The notes: generated by a model not told the origin, from the sequence alone. 64,000 nucleotides of DNA from an uncultured Rhodospirillales bacterium (GCA_903823665.1 CAIJTR010000102.1:19884-83883), one strand, 5' to 3'. Counted from the first letter of the stretch, positions 17,794 to 26,016 are shown. Made by a program: numbers and translations.

Positions 17794-19284
17794 ATGCTCG
17801 ATGTAAATTTTGTCAAATCCGCTTTGCCAAAGTCTGGCGCACTGGTGTTGCTGGTGGCCGAGGGCGAGACGCTAACGGGTGATTTGCTGGTGGAGCTGGA
17901 TGCCGCGACCGACGGCACCATCTCGCGCAGCTTCGCGGCGGCTGAGTTCAAGGGCAAAGCAGGTTCCACCTGCGTGATGCTGGCACCGGGCGCGGGATTG
18001 TCTCGCGTGGTGGCGGTGGGCATTGGCAAGGCGGAGGCACTGACGCATCGGGAGGCAGAGGAAGCCGGTGGGCATGCGGCGGCGCTGCTGATGCGTGAGG
18101 CGAGTGCGACGGTGGCGGCTGGTGGGCTGTCGGCGTCGCTTGCTGCGGCGGTGGCGATGGGGGCGGCGCTGCGCTGCTATCGGTTTGACCGGTATCGCAC
18201 GACCGAGAAGGCGGATGAGAAGCCGAAGCTTGCCAAGATCAGCGTGCTGGTGGCGAGCTTGGCCGAGGCGAAGGCGGCTTGGGTGCCGTTGAAGGCGACC
18301 GTCTCGGGCGTGTTCCTGTCGCGTGATCTGGTTTCTGAGCCGCCGAATGTGCTGACGCCTGCTGAGATGGCAGAGCGCTGCAAGTCGCTGGAGAGCCTGG
18401 GCCTGAAGGTTGAGGTGCTCGGGCCGAAAGAGATGACAAAGCTCGGCTTCGGCGCGTTGCTTGGGGTGGCGATGGGCAGTGCGTGTGAGCCGCGTATGGT
18501 GGTGATGCACTGGAACGGCAGCGATGCGCCGAAGGGCAAGAAGGCCGCGAAGTCGCAGCCGATCGCGTTTATCGGCAAGGGTGTGACGTTCGACACCGGC
18601 GGCATCTCCATCAAGCCCGCGGCGGGCATGGAAGATATGAAGTGGGACATGGCCGGGGCTGGCACTGTTGTCGGGCTGATGGCCACGCTGGCCGGACGTA
18701 AGGCGAAGGTGGACGCGATCGGTCTCGTGGGGCTGGTGGAGAACATGCCGTCTGGCACGGCGCAGCGGCCGGGCGATGTGGTAAAGTCCTATTCAGGGCA
18801 GACGATTGAGGTGCTGAACACCGATGCCGAGGGGCGCTTGGTGCTGGCCGATGTGCTGGCCTATTGCGCGACAAAATACGATCCGAAGTTCATGATCGAT
18901 CTGGCGACGCTGACCGGGGCGATGATCGTGTCGCTCGGGCACGAATATGCGGGCTATTTCGCCAATGACGACACGCTGGCGACGCAGTTGTTCGGTGTTG
19001 CTGAGGAGACCGGCGAGAAGCTGTGGCGGATGCCGCTGGCGGATTGCTACGACAAGCAGCTGAAGTCTGAGATTGCGGATATGAAGAACATCACCGGCAG
19101 GCCCGGCAGTGCGATCACGGCGGCGCAGTTCATTCAGCGTTTCGTCGGCGGCAAGACCTGGGCGCATCTGGACATTGCCGGGGTGGCCTGGAGCAGCAAG
19201 GACACCGCCACCATTCCGAAGGGGGCCACCGCTTACGGGGTGCGCCTGCTCGACCGGCTGGTGGCTTCGCATTACGAGGCTTGA
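17794..19284 (+). CDS. pepA: Leucyl aminopeptidase (M17)
   Basis: Cytosolic dimetal aminopeptidase of 496 residues that removes N-terminal residues from peptides. The catalytic domain shows GKGVTFDTGGISIKP (metal-binding Lys/Asp), MKWDMAGAG and the M17 signature NTDAEGRLVLAD. The frame is open upstream of cysQ's start, but ATG 17794 matches the family start. The stop overlaps the start of the second M17 gene (TGATG). E. coli PepA also binds DNA at cer sites; nothing here shows that role. Confidence 0.95.
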   Translation: MLDVNFVKSALPKSGALVLLVAEGETLTGDLLVELDAATDGTISRSFAAAEFKGKAGSTCVMLAPGAGLSRVVAVGIGKAEALTHREAEEAGGHAAALLMREASATVAAGGLSASLAAAVAMGAALRCYRFDRYRTTEKADEKPKLAKISVLVASLAEAKAAWVPLKATVSGVFLSRDLVSEPPNVLTPAEMAERCKSLESLGLKVEVLGPKEMTKLGFGALLGVAMGSACEPRMVVMHWNGSDAPKGKKAAKSQPIAFIGKGVTFDTGGISIKPAAGMEDMKWDMAGAGTVVGLMATLAGRKAKVDAIGLVGLVENMPSGTAQRPGDVVKSYSGQTIEVLNTDAEGRLVLADVLAYCATKYDPKFMIDLATLTGAMIVSLGHEYAGYFANDDTLATQLFGVAEETGEKLWRMPLADCYDKQLKSEIADMKNITGRPGSAITAAQFIQRFVGGKTWAHLDIAGVAWSSKDTATIPKGATAYGVRLLDRLVASHYEA

Positions 19285-20705
19285 TGTTGAAGTTTCGCAT
19301 CGGGGCGCAGGCTCCGAAGGCGCAGGCCTTGGCTATTCCGGTGGCAGCGGGTGCCGTGCTGCCGTCGGATTTGCGCGCGGCTGCCGAGATCGCTGGGTTC
19401 ACCGGCAAGAGCGGTGAGGCGTGCGAGGTGCTCTCGCCCGTGCATGTGCTGCTGGTGGGGCTGGGAGAGGCTCCAAGCGAGGGAGCCTATCGTGCGGCGG
19501 GGGCGCTGGCGGTGGCACGGCTTCCTGCGGTGAAGCGGCTTGCGTTGGATGCGCGGGGGCTGTTGCCGTCTCATGCGGCTCATTTCGCGCTGGGGGCGGC
19601 TTTGCGGGGCTGGCGGTATGAGGATTTGCGCACGCAGCCGGATGAGGATGCGGGGCGGTTGGCCGCACTTGATCTGCTGAGTGAGACGCCGGGAGTGGAG
19701 GCGGCGTGGCACGTGGCTGAGGCCGCGTGGCATGGGGCGACGCTGGCTCGGGAATTGGTGGTGGAGCCTTCCAATACGCTCACGCCGGACGGGTTTATTG
19801 AGCGGCTGGCTCCGCTGGAGAAGGCGGGCGTCAACATCACTGTGCTGAAGCGGCGGGATTTGGAGCGCGAGGGCTTGGGCGCGCTGCTGGCCGTGGGCAT
19901 GGGCTCGGAGCATCGTCCCAGGCTGGTGATTTTGCGCTGGCCGGGCTCCATTGAGACGCCGCCGGTGGTGCTGGTGGGCAAGGGCATCACGTTCGACACG
20001 GGTGGCATCAGTGTCAAACCCGCCGACAAAATGTGGGAGATGCGGGCGGATATGGCGGGCGCTGCGGCGGCGGCAGGGGCGGTTTATGCCGCGGCTTTGC
20101 GTGGCTCGCCTGCCCCGGTGATCGCGGTGTTGGCGCTGGCGGAGAATGCGTTGGGGGCGGAGAGCTATCGGCCTTCGGATGTTCTGCGCAGCTTTTCCGG
20201 CAAGACGATTGAGGTGGTGGACACCGATGCGGAGGGGCGGCTCGTGCTGGCGGATGCGCTCAGCTACGCCGTGCGGCGGCATCATCCGCAGGCAATCATT
20301 GATCTCGCCACGCTGACGGGCAGCATTGTGACGGCGCTGGGGCATCATATGGCGGGGATGTTCACCAATGATCCGGCCCTGGCAGCCCACGTGGCGGCGG
20401 CGGGGGAGGCGGTGGGCGAGCGGGTATGGCGGATGCCGATTGGGGAGAGCCATCGGGAGGCGGTGAATTCCGACATTGCCGATTTGCGCCATTGCTCGCC
20501 GGAGCGGATGCAGCCGGATGCGTGCATTGCCGCCGCCTTTCTGCGGGAGTTCGTGGAGGATGTGCCGTGGGTGCATCTGGATATTGCGGCGATGGACAGC
20601 ATCGAGACGGCGGATGACATGCACGCGCAAGGGCCGACCGGGTTCGGCGTGCGGCTGCTGGACCGGTTGATCGCCACTCGGTTTGAAGACCCGCACCGGG
20701 CCTAG
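19284..20705 (+). CDS. Second M17-family aminopeptidase
   Basis: A 473-residue paralogue directly after pepA, its ATG overlapping the pepA stop by one base. All dimetal residues are kept: GKGITFDTGGISVKP, MRADMAGAAA and DTDAEGRLVLADAL. It is therefore probably active, and not a degenerate copy. The N-terminal half differs strongly from pepA, so this is an old duplication. Such a second, pepB-like M17 gene often accompanies pepA in this class. Its preferred substrate cannot be read from the sequence. Confidence 0.9.
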   Translation: MLKFRIGAQAPKAQALAIPVAAGAVLPSDLRAAAEIAGFTGKSGEACEVLSPVHVLLVGLGEAPSEGAYRAAGALAVARLPAVKRLALDARGLLPSHAAHFALGAALRGWRYEDLRTQPDEDAGRLAALDLLSETPGVEAAWHVAEAAWHGATLARELVVEPSNTLTPDGFIERLAPLEKAGVNITVLKRRDLEREGLGALLAVGMGSEHRPRLVILRWPGSIETPPVVLVGKGITFDTGGISVKPADKMWEMRADMAGAAAAAGAVYAAALRGSPAPVIAVLALAENALGAESYRPSDVLRSFSGKTIEVVDTDAEGRLVLADALSYAVRRHHPQAIIDLATLTGSIVTALGHHMAGMFTNDPALAAHVAAAGEAVGERVWRMPIGESHREAVNSDIADLRHCSPERMQPDACIAAAFLREFVEDVPWVHLDIAAMDSIETADDMHAQGPTGFGVRLLDRLIATRFEDPHRA

Positions 20706-20709
20706 CCAA

Positions 20710-21156
20710 TTGGCAGAGATCGGGTTTTACCACCTTACCCGCACGGGAGCTGATCAGGCGCTGCCGGCTTTGCTGGGGCGGACGCTGGCTGCGGGGAAGC
20801 GTGCGGTGGTGCGGTGTGGCTCGCCGGAGCGGTTGGGGGAGTTGGATCAGGCGCTGTGGGTGTGTCCGCAGCCGGATTGGTTGCCGCATGGGCACGCTGG
20901 CACCGGGCATGCCGATTTGCAGCCGATTTGGCTCACCATTGAGGATGAGGCACCAAACGGGGCTTCGTTTCTGTTTCTGGTTGACGCCGTGAGTTCAGAT
21001 CGGTTGGCTGCGTTTGAGCGGGTGTTTGATCTGTTCGATGGCAATGACGAGGCGGCACTGGCGGCGGCGCGGGCGCGGTGGCGGGCGGCGAAAGAGGCTG
21101 GGCATGTGCTTGCTTACTGGCAGCAGGGCGAGCGGGGATGGGAGAAAAAGGCCTGA
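20710..21156 (+). CDS. holC: DNA polymerase III chi subunit
   Basis: A 148-residue HolC-type protein. Chi links the clamp loader to single-strand binding protein through psi. The N-terminus AEIGFYHLTR is typical of the family, followed by a Rossmann-like domain with HADLQPIWLT. I chose TTG 20710, four bases past the preceding stop, because it yields the usual start; another in-frame TTG at 20683 would overlap the M17 gene. Location behind pepA is common in proteobacteria. The stop overlaps the next start (TGATG). Confidence 0.85.
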   Translation: MAEIGFYHLTRTGADQALPALLGRTLAAGKRAVVRCGSPERLGELDQALWVCPQPDWLPHGHAGTGHADLQPIWLTIEDEAPNGASFLFLVDAVSSDRLAAFERVFDLFDGNDEAALAAARARWRAAKEAGHVLAYWQQGERGWEKKA

Positions 21157-22448
21157 TGGACACGCATATTCGCAGTGATGTGGAACTGGCGCTGGCCGAG
21201 ACGGCGCGACGGGTGCTGCCGGCGGGCGGGTTTGGCAATCTTGGCTCTGACATCGTGATCCAGCGCGGGCGGGGCGGGCGGGTTTGGGATGAGAGCGGGC
21301 GGGAATATGTCGATTTCCTGCTCGGCTCCGGCCCCATGCTGGTGGGCCATGCGCATCCGGAGGTGAATGCGGCGGTGCAGGCGCAGCTGGCGCTGGGCAC
21401 CACGTTTTTCGCCAACAACCGGCACGGCATTTTGCTCGCCGAGGCGATTGTGGACGCGGTGGCGTGTGCCGAGCAGGTGCGTTTCGTCAGCAGCGGCACT
21501 GAGGCGGATATGTATGCCATGCGCGCCGCCCGCGCGTATCGGCGCAGGGACAAGATTTTGAAGTTCGAGGGCGGTTATCACGGCATGAGCGATCATGCGC
21601 TGATGAGCCTGGCCCCGAAGCGGCCCGGCAATTTCCCGCAAGCCATTCCGGATTCAGCGGGCATTCCGCCGCGTGTGGTGGATGAGGTGCTGGTGGCCCC
21701 GTTCAACGATCTGCCGGCGGTGGAGGCGCTGATCCGCGCGCATCATGACGAGTTGGCGGCGGTGATTGTGGAGCCGTTGCAGCGCGTGATTCCGCCCGCG
21801 CCTGGGTTTTTGGAGGGTCTGCGCCGGATCACCGCCGAATATGGCGTGGTGCTGATTTTCGACGAGGTGGTGACCGGGTTTCGCTTCGCCTATGGCGGGG
21901 CGCAGGAATATTACGGCGTGACGCCGGATCTGTGCACGCTGGGCAAGGTGATCGGCGGCGGCTTTCCCCTGGCGGCGATTGCCGGAAGGGCGGACATTAT
22001 GGCGCATTTCGATCACGCGCGGGTGGGTGATGACGGGTTTTTGAAGCAGATCGGCACGCTGTCCGGCAATCCGGTGGCCTCGGCGGCGGGGCTGGCGTCG
22101 CTGGAGATTTTGCGCAGGCCGGGGGCGTATGAGACGCTTTTCGCCACCGGGCGGCGGTTGATGACGGCGCTGGCGGAGTTGTTGCGGAAGCATGGCGTGG
22201 CGGGCCAGGTGATTGGCGAGCCGCCGATGTTCGACGTGGTGTTCACAGAGGGCGCGATCTCGCATTACCGCGACGTGGCGCGGGGGGATGCGGCGCTGGC
22301 GGCGCGGTTCAACGCGAAGCTGCGGGAGCGGGGGATACTGAAGGGGGATACGAAGTATTACGTGTCCCTGGCGCATGACGAGGCGGATGTGGCGGCTGTG
22401 ATTGCGGCGTGGGATGGGGCTTTGGGGGAGTTGGCGGGGGAGCGGTAG
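21156..22448 (+). CDS. Class-III PLP aminotransferase (GSA-like)
   Basis: A 430-residue PLP enzyme of the glutamate-1-semialdehyde aminomutase branch. Visible: LLGSGPMLVGHAHP early on, the SSGTEADMYAMRAAR phosphate-binding region, FEGGYHGMSD, IFDEVVTGFR, and the PLP lysine in LGKVIGGGFP. Similar proteins carry out transamination or aminomutase reactions on various substrates; heme-type HemL is usually a tighter match, so I leave it unnamed. It starts on the holC stop (TGATG), so it belongs to the pepA operon. Confidence 0.85.
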   Translation: MDTHIRSDVELALAETARRVLPAGGFGNLGSDIVIQRGRGGRVWDESGREYVDFLLGSGPMLVGHAHPEVNAAVQAQLALGTTFFANNRHGILLAEAIVDAVACAEQVRFVSSGTEADMYAMRAARAYRRRDKILKFEGGYHGMSDHALMSLAPKRPGNFPQAIPDSAGIPPRVVDEVLVAPFNDLPAVEALIRAHHDELAAVIVEPLQRVIPPAPGFLEGLRRITAEYGVVLIFDEVVTGFRFAYGGAQEYYGVTPDLCTLGKVIGGGFPLAAIAGRADIMAHFDHARVGDDGFLKQIGTLSGNPVASAAGLASLEILRRPGAYETLFATGRRLMTALAELLRKHGVAGQVIGEPPMFDVVFTEGAISHYRDVARGDAALAARFNAKLRERGILKGDTKYYVSLAHDEADVAAVIAAWDGALGELAGER

Positions 22449-22644
22449 GGCGGACGGCACTGCGTTACGATGTTTACAGGCTCAACTGAACCAGAAACAA
22501 AAAATTTCTGTTCGTTGTGATTCTTGCTGGAATTTTCCGATGACATTCTGTAACGTCACTTATAGAAAATTAAATTAACTATACGAGGTATGACCGTTAC
22601 CTCCTTGTCTCCTTGACTCAAATTTAAAGTAGGGAACCGAAGCA
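22449..22644 (+). promoter_or_regulatory. AT-rich upstream region of the protease cassette
   Basis: Composition drops abruptly to AT-rich after the aminotransferase stop. TATAGA at 22561-22566 is a plausible -10 element for the cassette; no convincing -35 stands in front of it. GGGA at 22632-22635 is the likely ribosome site for the first gene. There is no hairpin terminator behind the aminotransferase. Confidence 0.35.
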
Positions 22645-23166
22645 ATGTCATTAACTGCATCGACCGCGTCAGCCATGCGTGGTGTTATCGACCAGTCTTT
22701 AGCGGGGTCCTCGGCGGGGGCACCATTGGCCGGCGGCGCACCGCCATTGAATTTTTGCAGCATTTGGCCCGAAGCAAAGCCAATATTACAAGCTCTTGTT
22801 GGTATTGCGGCGCTGATACCGGGTGCTGGCGCCGCAGCTGGCACGATATTGTCGTCACTTATCACCGTGGGTGATTCTGTTTTTTCGCAGACTTGCTCGA
22901 AGGGCGGTGGAGGTTCAACCGGGAACGCACAAGCGGAGGTTCGTTCGCTGATGGAGGGCGGTTTTGCAGCGGCGAACAGCTCGTCCGGCGGCGCAGCACC
23001 AGGGACCAATTTTTGCACGATTTGGCCAGAGGCGAAACCAATTCTGCAACTCATTTCTGGGATTGTGTCGTTTATCCCAGGCGTTGGCGCAGGTGCCGGA
23101 CCAATATTGATGGCCCTTATCGCCGTCGGTGATTCAGTGTTTCAGCAAACTTGCCATGCTGGTTAA
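22645..23166 (+). CDS. Unknown protein with two Cys-bracketed hydrophobic modules
   Basis: I do not recognise this 173-residue protein. It contains two 49-residue modules, residues 36-84 and 122-170, identical at about 35 positions. Each opens with NFC and IWPEAKPILQ, continues with a hydrophobic Gly/Ala/Ile stretch around IPG-G-A-AG, and closes with VGDSVF-QTC, so each has one Cys at either end. Each is preceded by Gly-Gly-Ala (GGAPPLNFC at 30-38, GGAAPGTNFC at 115-124). The linker is Gly/Ser-rich. The build resembles a precursor of two small disulfide-looped membrane-active peptides, but no bacteriocin family is recognised. It is followed by a papain-like protease gene that carries the same Gly-Gly-Ala motif. 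Codon use is AT-richer than in the neighbours, suggesting transfer. Confidence 0.65.
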   Translation: MSLTASTASAMRGVIDQSLAGSSAGAPLAGGAPPLNFCSIWPEAKPILQALVGIAALIPGAGAAAGTILSSLITVGDSVFSQTCSKGGGGSTGNAQAEVRSLMEGGFAAANSSSGGAAPGTNFCTIWPEAKPILQLISGIVSFIPGVGAGAGPILMALIAVGDSVFQQTCHAG

Positions 23167-23190
23167 GATTAAATAACAGCAGGGTCCGCC

Positions 23191-23224
23191 TGGCAGTGCA
23201 TGCTCACGAAAATTAGCACTGCCA
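23191..23224 (+). terminator. 9-bp hairpin between module gene and protease gene
   Basis: TGGCAGTGC (23191-23199) pairs perfectly with GCACTGCCA (23216-23224) around a 16-nt loop, 24 bp after the stop codon. Seven T residues occur at 23237-23243, too far for a textbook terminator. It may act as a leaky terminator or 3' stabiliser that makes more of the first product than of the downstream protease. Confidence 0.5.
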
Positions 23225-23381
23225 TCCTACTGTGAATTTTTTTGAAATATTTTAATGTCATACTTGGATTTTGAAATTAATCACGCTTCCGCATCATCTT
23301 CAATTTGAGCAATCTGAAAATTTTCTTTTTAAAAAATTGGCTTGCGGTTGGTCATGGCGTCGCAGAGAGGTTTTCGGCAAA

Positions 23382-24002
23382 ATGCGCAATACGTTTCTTT
23401 TTCCGTTGGCTGTCGCTGCGAAGCCCATGCCTGTTCGCGCTCCCTTGCCAGGCGGCGCGCCGCCGACGTCTGGTAAGGTGAGCGTGTCAATTCCACACCA
23501 GCAACAACAAAATTGGTGTTGGGCGGCTGTAAGTGTCGGCATTACAACATTTTATGGTTCAACGACCTGGACGCAGGGCAGCGTGGCACAAGCAGAGCTC
23601 GGTTTGAATTGCTGTGCCGCACCACTGCCCACGTCCTGCGATGTACCTTGGTATTTAGACCGTGCTTTGACGCGAGTGCAAAATTTTGACCATTTTGTCG
23701 CTTCTGCGCAGTCATTTACTGTTGTGCAGGCTGAGATAAACGCAAACCGCCCGCTCTGCTGCCGAATTCAGTGGTCTATCGGAGGCCATTTTGTTGCTAT
23801 ATCCGGATGGAGTATTAATGCGACTGGTGTTGAATTCGTAGACGTTGAAGACCCGGACAACGGTTACAACTTCCAGACCTACACGGATTTCCTAACTTAC
23901 TACCGGTCTGCAGGTGTATGGTCTGATACCTACTTCACTCGAGCAACCGGTGCCGCGGGAACAGGTGGTAGTGGTTCACCGGCCGTGACGCCCACAAGCT
24001 AA
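23382..24002 (+). CDS. Papain-like cysteine protease (C70/C39-like)
   Basis: A predicted cysteine peptidase of 206 residues. QQNWCWAA (catalytic Cys46, with an oxyanion Gln just before) is typical of AvrRpt2-type C70 and C39-like papain folds. The catalytic His is in GGHFVAISGW (His136) and a following VEDPDNG supplies Asp157 or Asn160. Several further cysteines (77, 78, 86, 126, 127) suggest disulfides, hence possible export. The N-terminal about 30 residues form a weakly hydrophobic leader ending in PLPGGAPP. The frame is open further upstream from TTG 23271; I chose ATG 23382 because AGAGAGG lies at 23364-23370. AT-rich like its neighbours. It probably cleaves itself or the modular protein at Gly-Gly-Ala; that is inference. 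Confidence 0.75.
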   Translation: MRNTFLFPLAVAAKPMPVRAPLPGGAPPTSGKVSVSIPHQQQQNWCWAAVSVGITTFYGSTTWTQGSVAQAELGLNCCAAPLPTSCDVPWYLDRALTRVQNFDHFVASAQSFTVVQAEINANRPLCCRIQWSIGGHFVAISGWSINATGVEFVDVEDPDNGYNFQTYTDFLTYYRSAGVWSDTYFTRATGAAGTGGSGSPAVTPTS

Positions 24003-24015
24003 GGAGCGGACTGAG

Positions 24016-24621
24016 ATGGCAATCATCACCAATGCCGGCCCGTTAGATGCGATGTCCCTTATTAGCGATGCCTTGTCTCATTATTCAGCCATTGCCGCGC
24101 AGCGCAACACACCGTCGCTTCTGGGTGGTGCGCTACCGAGCCTGAGCGAGCCGGTTCGGGTATATGTGTTGGATATTAAAGACATAGTGCCGGGTTTTGA
24201 TCTGAATTCCGCCGCGAAAGCACATGGTTGGCGCTACATCGTTGAATCCGGTGGACAGCACACGGTCATGGCGGACCTGTCGGGTCCAAGGGACGGCACC
24301 GCGACGTTTCGGCGCTTAAATGTAGGCCCAATTGCACAGCAACTCTATAGTGTATGTGAAAAAGCAACGCAATTATTCGACAAGACAGATCCAGAAAACT
24401 ATGATGTACGTCTATTAGAAATTCCTGCATTGTATAGGCAGACATTGTGGCTACATGGGCCCATTCATGATCACTTTTTGACATACTGGCCGGCACCTGT
24501 TGACGGAGTATTTCATGAAGACAAGCGATTTCTAGAGGATATAGTACAGCTTGCGGCTAAGACGGTCGCATTGCGATCTCCCGCGCCTCCAGAGCCGGAA
24601 ACCACTCCCGGCTTACGATAA
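24016..24621 (+). CDS. Unknown partner of the papain-like protease
   Basis: A 201-residue protein I cannot assign. It starts 13 bp after the protease gene, with AAGGAG (24001-24006) overlapping the protease stop, so the two are co-translated. The N-terminal about 40 residues look like a leader and end in SLLGGALP, matching the Gly-Gly-Ala motifs of the two preceding proteins. The rest is a soluble alpha/beta sequence with a His-rich patch (WLHGPIHDHF) near residue 150 and a Pro-rich tail. No signal peptide or membrane helix stands out. It could be an inhibitor or chaperone of the protease, an immunity factor, or another substrate. Confidence 0.6.
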   Translation: MAIITNAGPLDAMSLISDALSHYSAIAAQRNTPSLLGGALPSLSEPVRVYVLDIKDIVPGFDLNSAAKAHGWRYIVESGGQHTVMADLSGPRDGTATFRRLNVGPIAQQLYSVCEKATQLFDKTDPENYDVRLLEIPALYRQTLWLHGPIHDHFLTYWPAPVDGVFHEDKRFLEDIVQLAAKTVALRSPAPPEPETTPGLR

Positions 24622-24623
24622 GA

Positions 24624-24638
24624 GGCCGAAAAGCGGCC
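24624..24638 (+). terminator. Short hairpin after the cassette
   Basis: GGCCG-AAAAG-CGGCC lies three bases after the stop of the third cassette gene. The stem is GC-only but just 5 bp, and there is no T-run, so this is a weak or processing hairpin at best. Confidence 0.35.
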
Positions 24639-24724
24639 ATCAGCAATCCGTCGCGCGGCTGTGCTCGGGCATCGCATATTGGTGGCGAGAGCGATGGTGC
24701 GACGCTCTTATATAGAGCACTTCA

Positions 24725-24801
24725 CGTTAATATAACTTGCATTATGTGGATTTTTATGTCATAGAAAATAACTCATTCTCTGACATAGGAACCCATCCCC
24801 C
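24725..24801 (+). promoter_or_regulatory. Promoter block with 7-bp dyad, copy 1
   Basis: CGTTAAT-N5-TTGCATTATG begins the block. TTGCAT (24737-24742) lies 17 bp before CATAGA (24760-24765), a possible -35/-10 pair. TATGTCA (24755-24761) and TGACATA (24781-24787) form a perfect dyad with a 19-nt spacer; the right arm abuts the AGGA ribosome site (24787-24790). Nearly the same block occurs at 63824-63899, where both arms differ yet still match each other. It may be an operator or a leader hairpin. Confidence 0.6.
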
Positions 24802-25281
24802 ATGCCGTCCACCCGCTCTCCCGCAACCTTTGATCTGATGGCGCTGCTCTGCCTCATTGGCGGAGCTGTGCGGAGCGCGGGGGAGGCACATTTGCTCATG
24901 CAACTGATGGTGATCGGCACGATGGTGCGGCCTGTTGGGCAGGCGCTGCAGTGTTGGTTGCTCGTTGAGGAGCTTTATGCGGAGAGGGAGTTTTACGAAT
25001 CCTCCCATGACGACGAGGATGGCTGGGGTGGGGAGGATGAGTTTCGGCCGGGGCGGATTGAGCGATGCGGGCGGGTGCTGCAATGGCGGCATGTGACGCG
25101 GTTTGGATTGGCGGTGCTGGTGCCTGTTCAGTGGGGTGGCATGATCCGTCTGCCGGAGCCTCTGGTGGCTCAGCTTGGGTGGAGCGTGGCCTCGGCGTTA
25201 TCGGCTCTGTCTCTTTTTTGCTTTTTTGCACCCGGTTTGGCGTCGGGGTCGACTGGCGCCCTAATCGTTCTGATATCGTAA
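24802..25281 (+). CDS. Small membrane protein of a repeated family
   Basis: A 159-residue protein I do not recognise. Residues about 10-30 and 35-58 are hydrophobic (LMALLCLIGGAV, LMQLMVIGTMV), a middle acidic stretch (SSHDDEDGWGGEDEF) follows, and the last 60 residues are again hydrophobic, so three or four membrane segments are likely. The start of a paralogue lies at the right edge of this window (MTATRSPATPDPLVLLC compared with MPSTRSPATFDLMALLC), with a conserved promoter block. The family therefore seems to be multicopy in this genome. Function unknown. Confidence 0.6.
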   Translation: MPSTRSPATFDLMALLCLIGGAVRSAGEAHLLMQLMVIGTMVRPVGQALQCWLLVEELYAEREFYESSHDDEDGWGGEDEFRPGRIERCGRVLQWRHVTRFGLAVLVPVQWGGMIRLPEPLVAQLGWSVASALSALSLFCFFAPGLASGSTGALIVLIS

Positions 25282-25386
25282 TAATAATGCTACCTCGTTG
25301 GGTTGCTCAGGATTGCGACGGCCCCAAGTGAGCATCGATATGCCGGGTTGGGGCATGCGTGACGATCGCACGGGTCAGCCGCGTTT

Positions 25387-26016
25387 CTACTTCGGCCATG
25401 CTTTCACGTAGACATCCACCGCCGCTTCGATCATCGCGCGTTTTTCTCCGTGGACCGGCGTTGCGTACACAAACTTGCGCACACCGTAATAGAAAATGCC
25501 GCCTTGCAGGCTCCAGGCGAGTTCGAGCAGCTTCGCCTCGTTGTCTGGGGTGATGACGAGGCCGGTTTCGGCGCACATCTCCACCATCACCGGGCGGATG
25601 ATGCGGGCCTCGACTCGGGCGATGTAGAGGCCGGTGATGTCCACGCCTTTGAGGCCTGCGAACAGGTAAATGCGCATCCATTCGGGATGCATGATGGCGT
25701 CGGTGTAGCGGTTGTAGAAATCGCACAGCCTGTCATGCAGCGGGCGGGTGCGGTCGGTCAGCAGCGCGTCCCAGGCGGTGTCCCATGATTGCAGGAACAC
25801 GGCCTCGTAGACTTCCTCGATCAGCGCGTTTTTGCTGGGGAAGTAGCGATACATCAGCGGCTGGGTGGTGCCGAGCCATGCCGCAAGTTCGCGGGTGGTG
25901 GCGTCGAAACCGGATTGCGCGAAGAAGGACGCTGCTTTGCGCACGATCTCCGCTCGGCGATCGTCGAATGATTTCCGGGCGGCGCGTGGGCGCAACAGCG
26001 TGGGCGCGCCACTCAT
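25387..26016 (-). CDS. TetR/AcrR-family regulator
   Basis: A 209-residue repressor-type protein. The N-terminal helix-turn-helix reads FAQSGFDATTRELAAW followed by MYRYFPSKNALIEEVYEAV, typical of TetR. The C-terminal ligand domain is variable. Its start shares a base with the stop of the upstream SDR gene (TGATG), so it is the last gene of the HisD-SDR operon and probably regulates it in response to a substrate or product. Confidence 0.88.
   Translation of the reverse strand: MSGAPTLLRPRAARKSFDDRRAEIVRKAASFFAQSGFDATTRELAAWLGTTQPLMYRYFPSKNALIEEVYEAVFLQSWDTAWDALLTDRTRPLHDRLCDFYNRYTDAIMHPEWMRIYLFAGLKGVDITGLYIARVEARIIRPVMVEMCAETGLVITPDNEAKLLELAWSLQGGIFYYGVRKFVYATPVHGEKRAMIEAAVDVYVKAWPK

Noticed and set aside
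25308..25331. Possible third, broken copy of the palindromic repeat (GGATTGCGACGGCCCCAAG)
   Set aside because: Only about 24 bp match one inner arm and the outer arms are missing; could be chance or a worn remnant.
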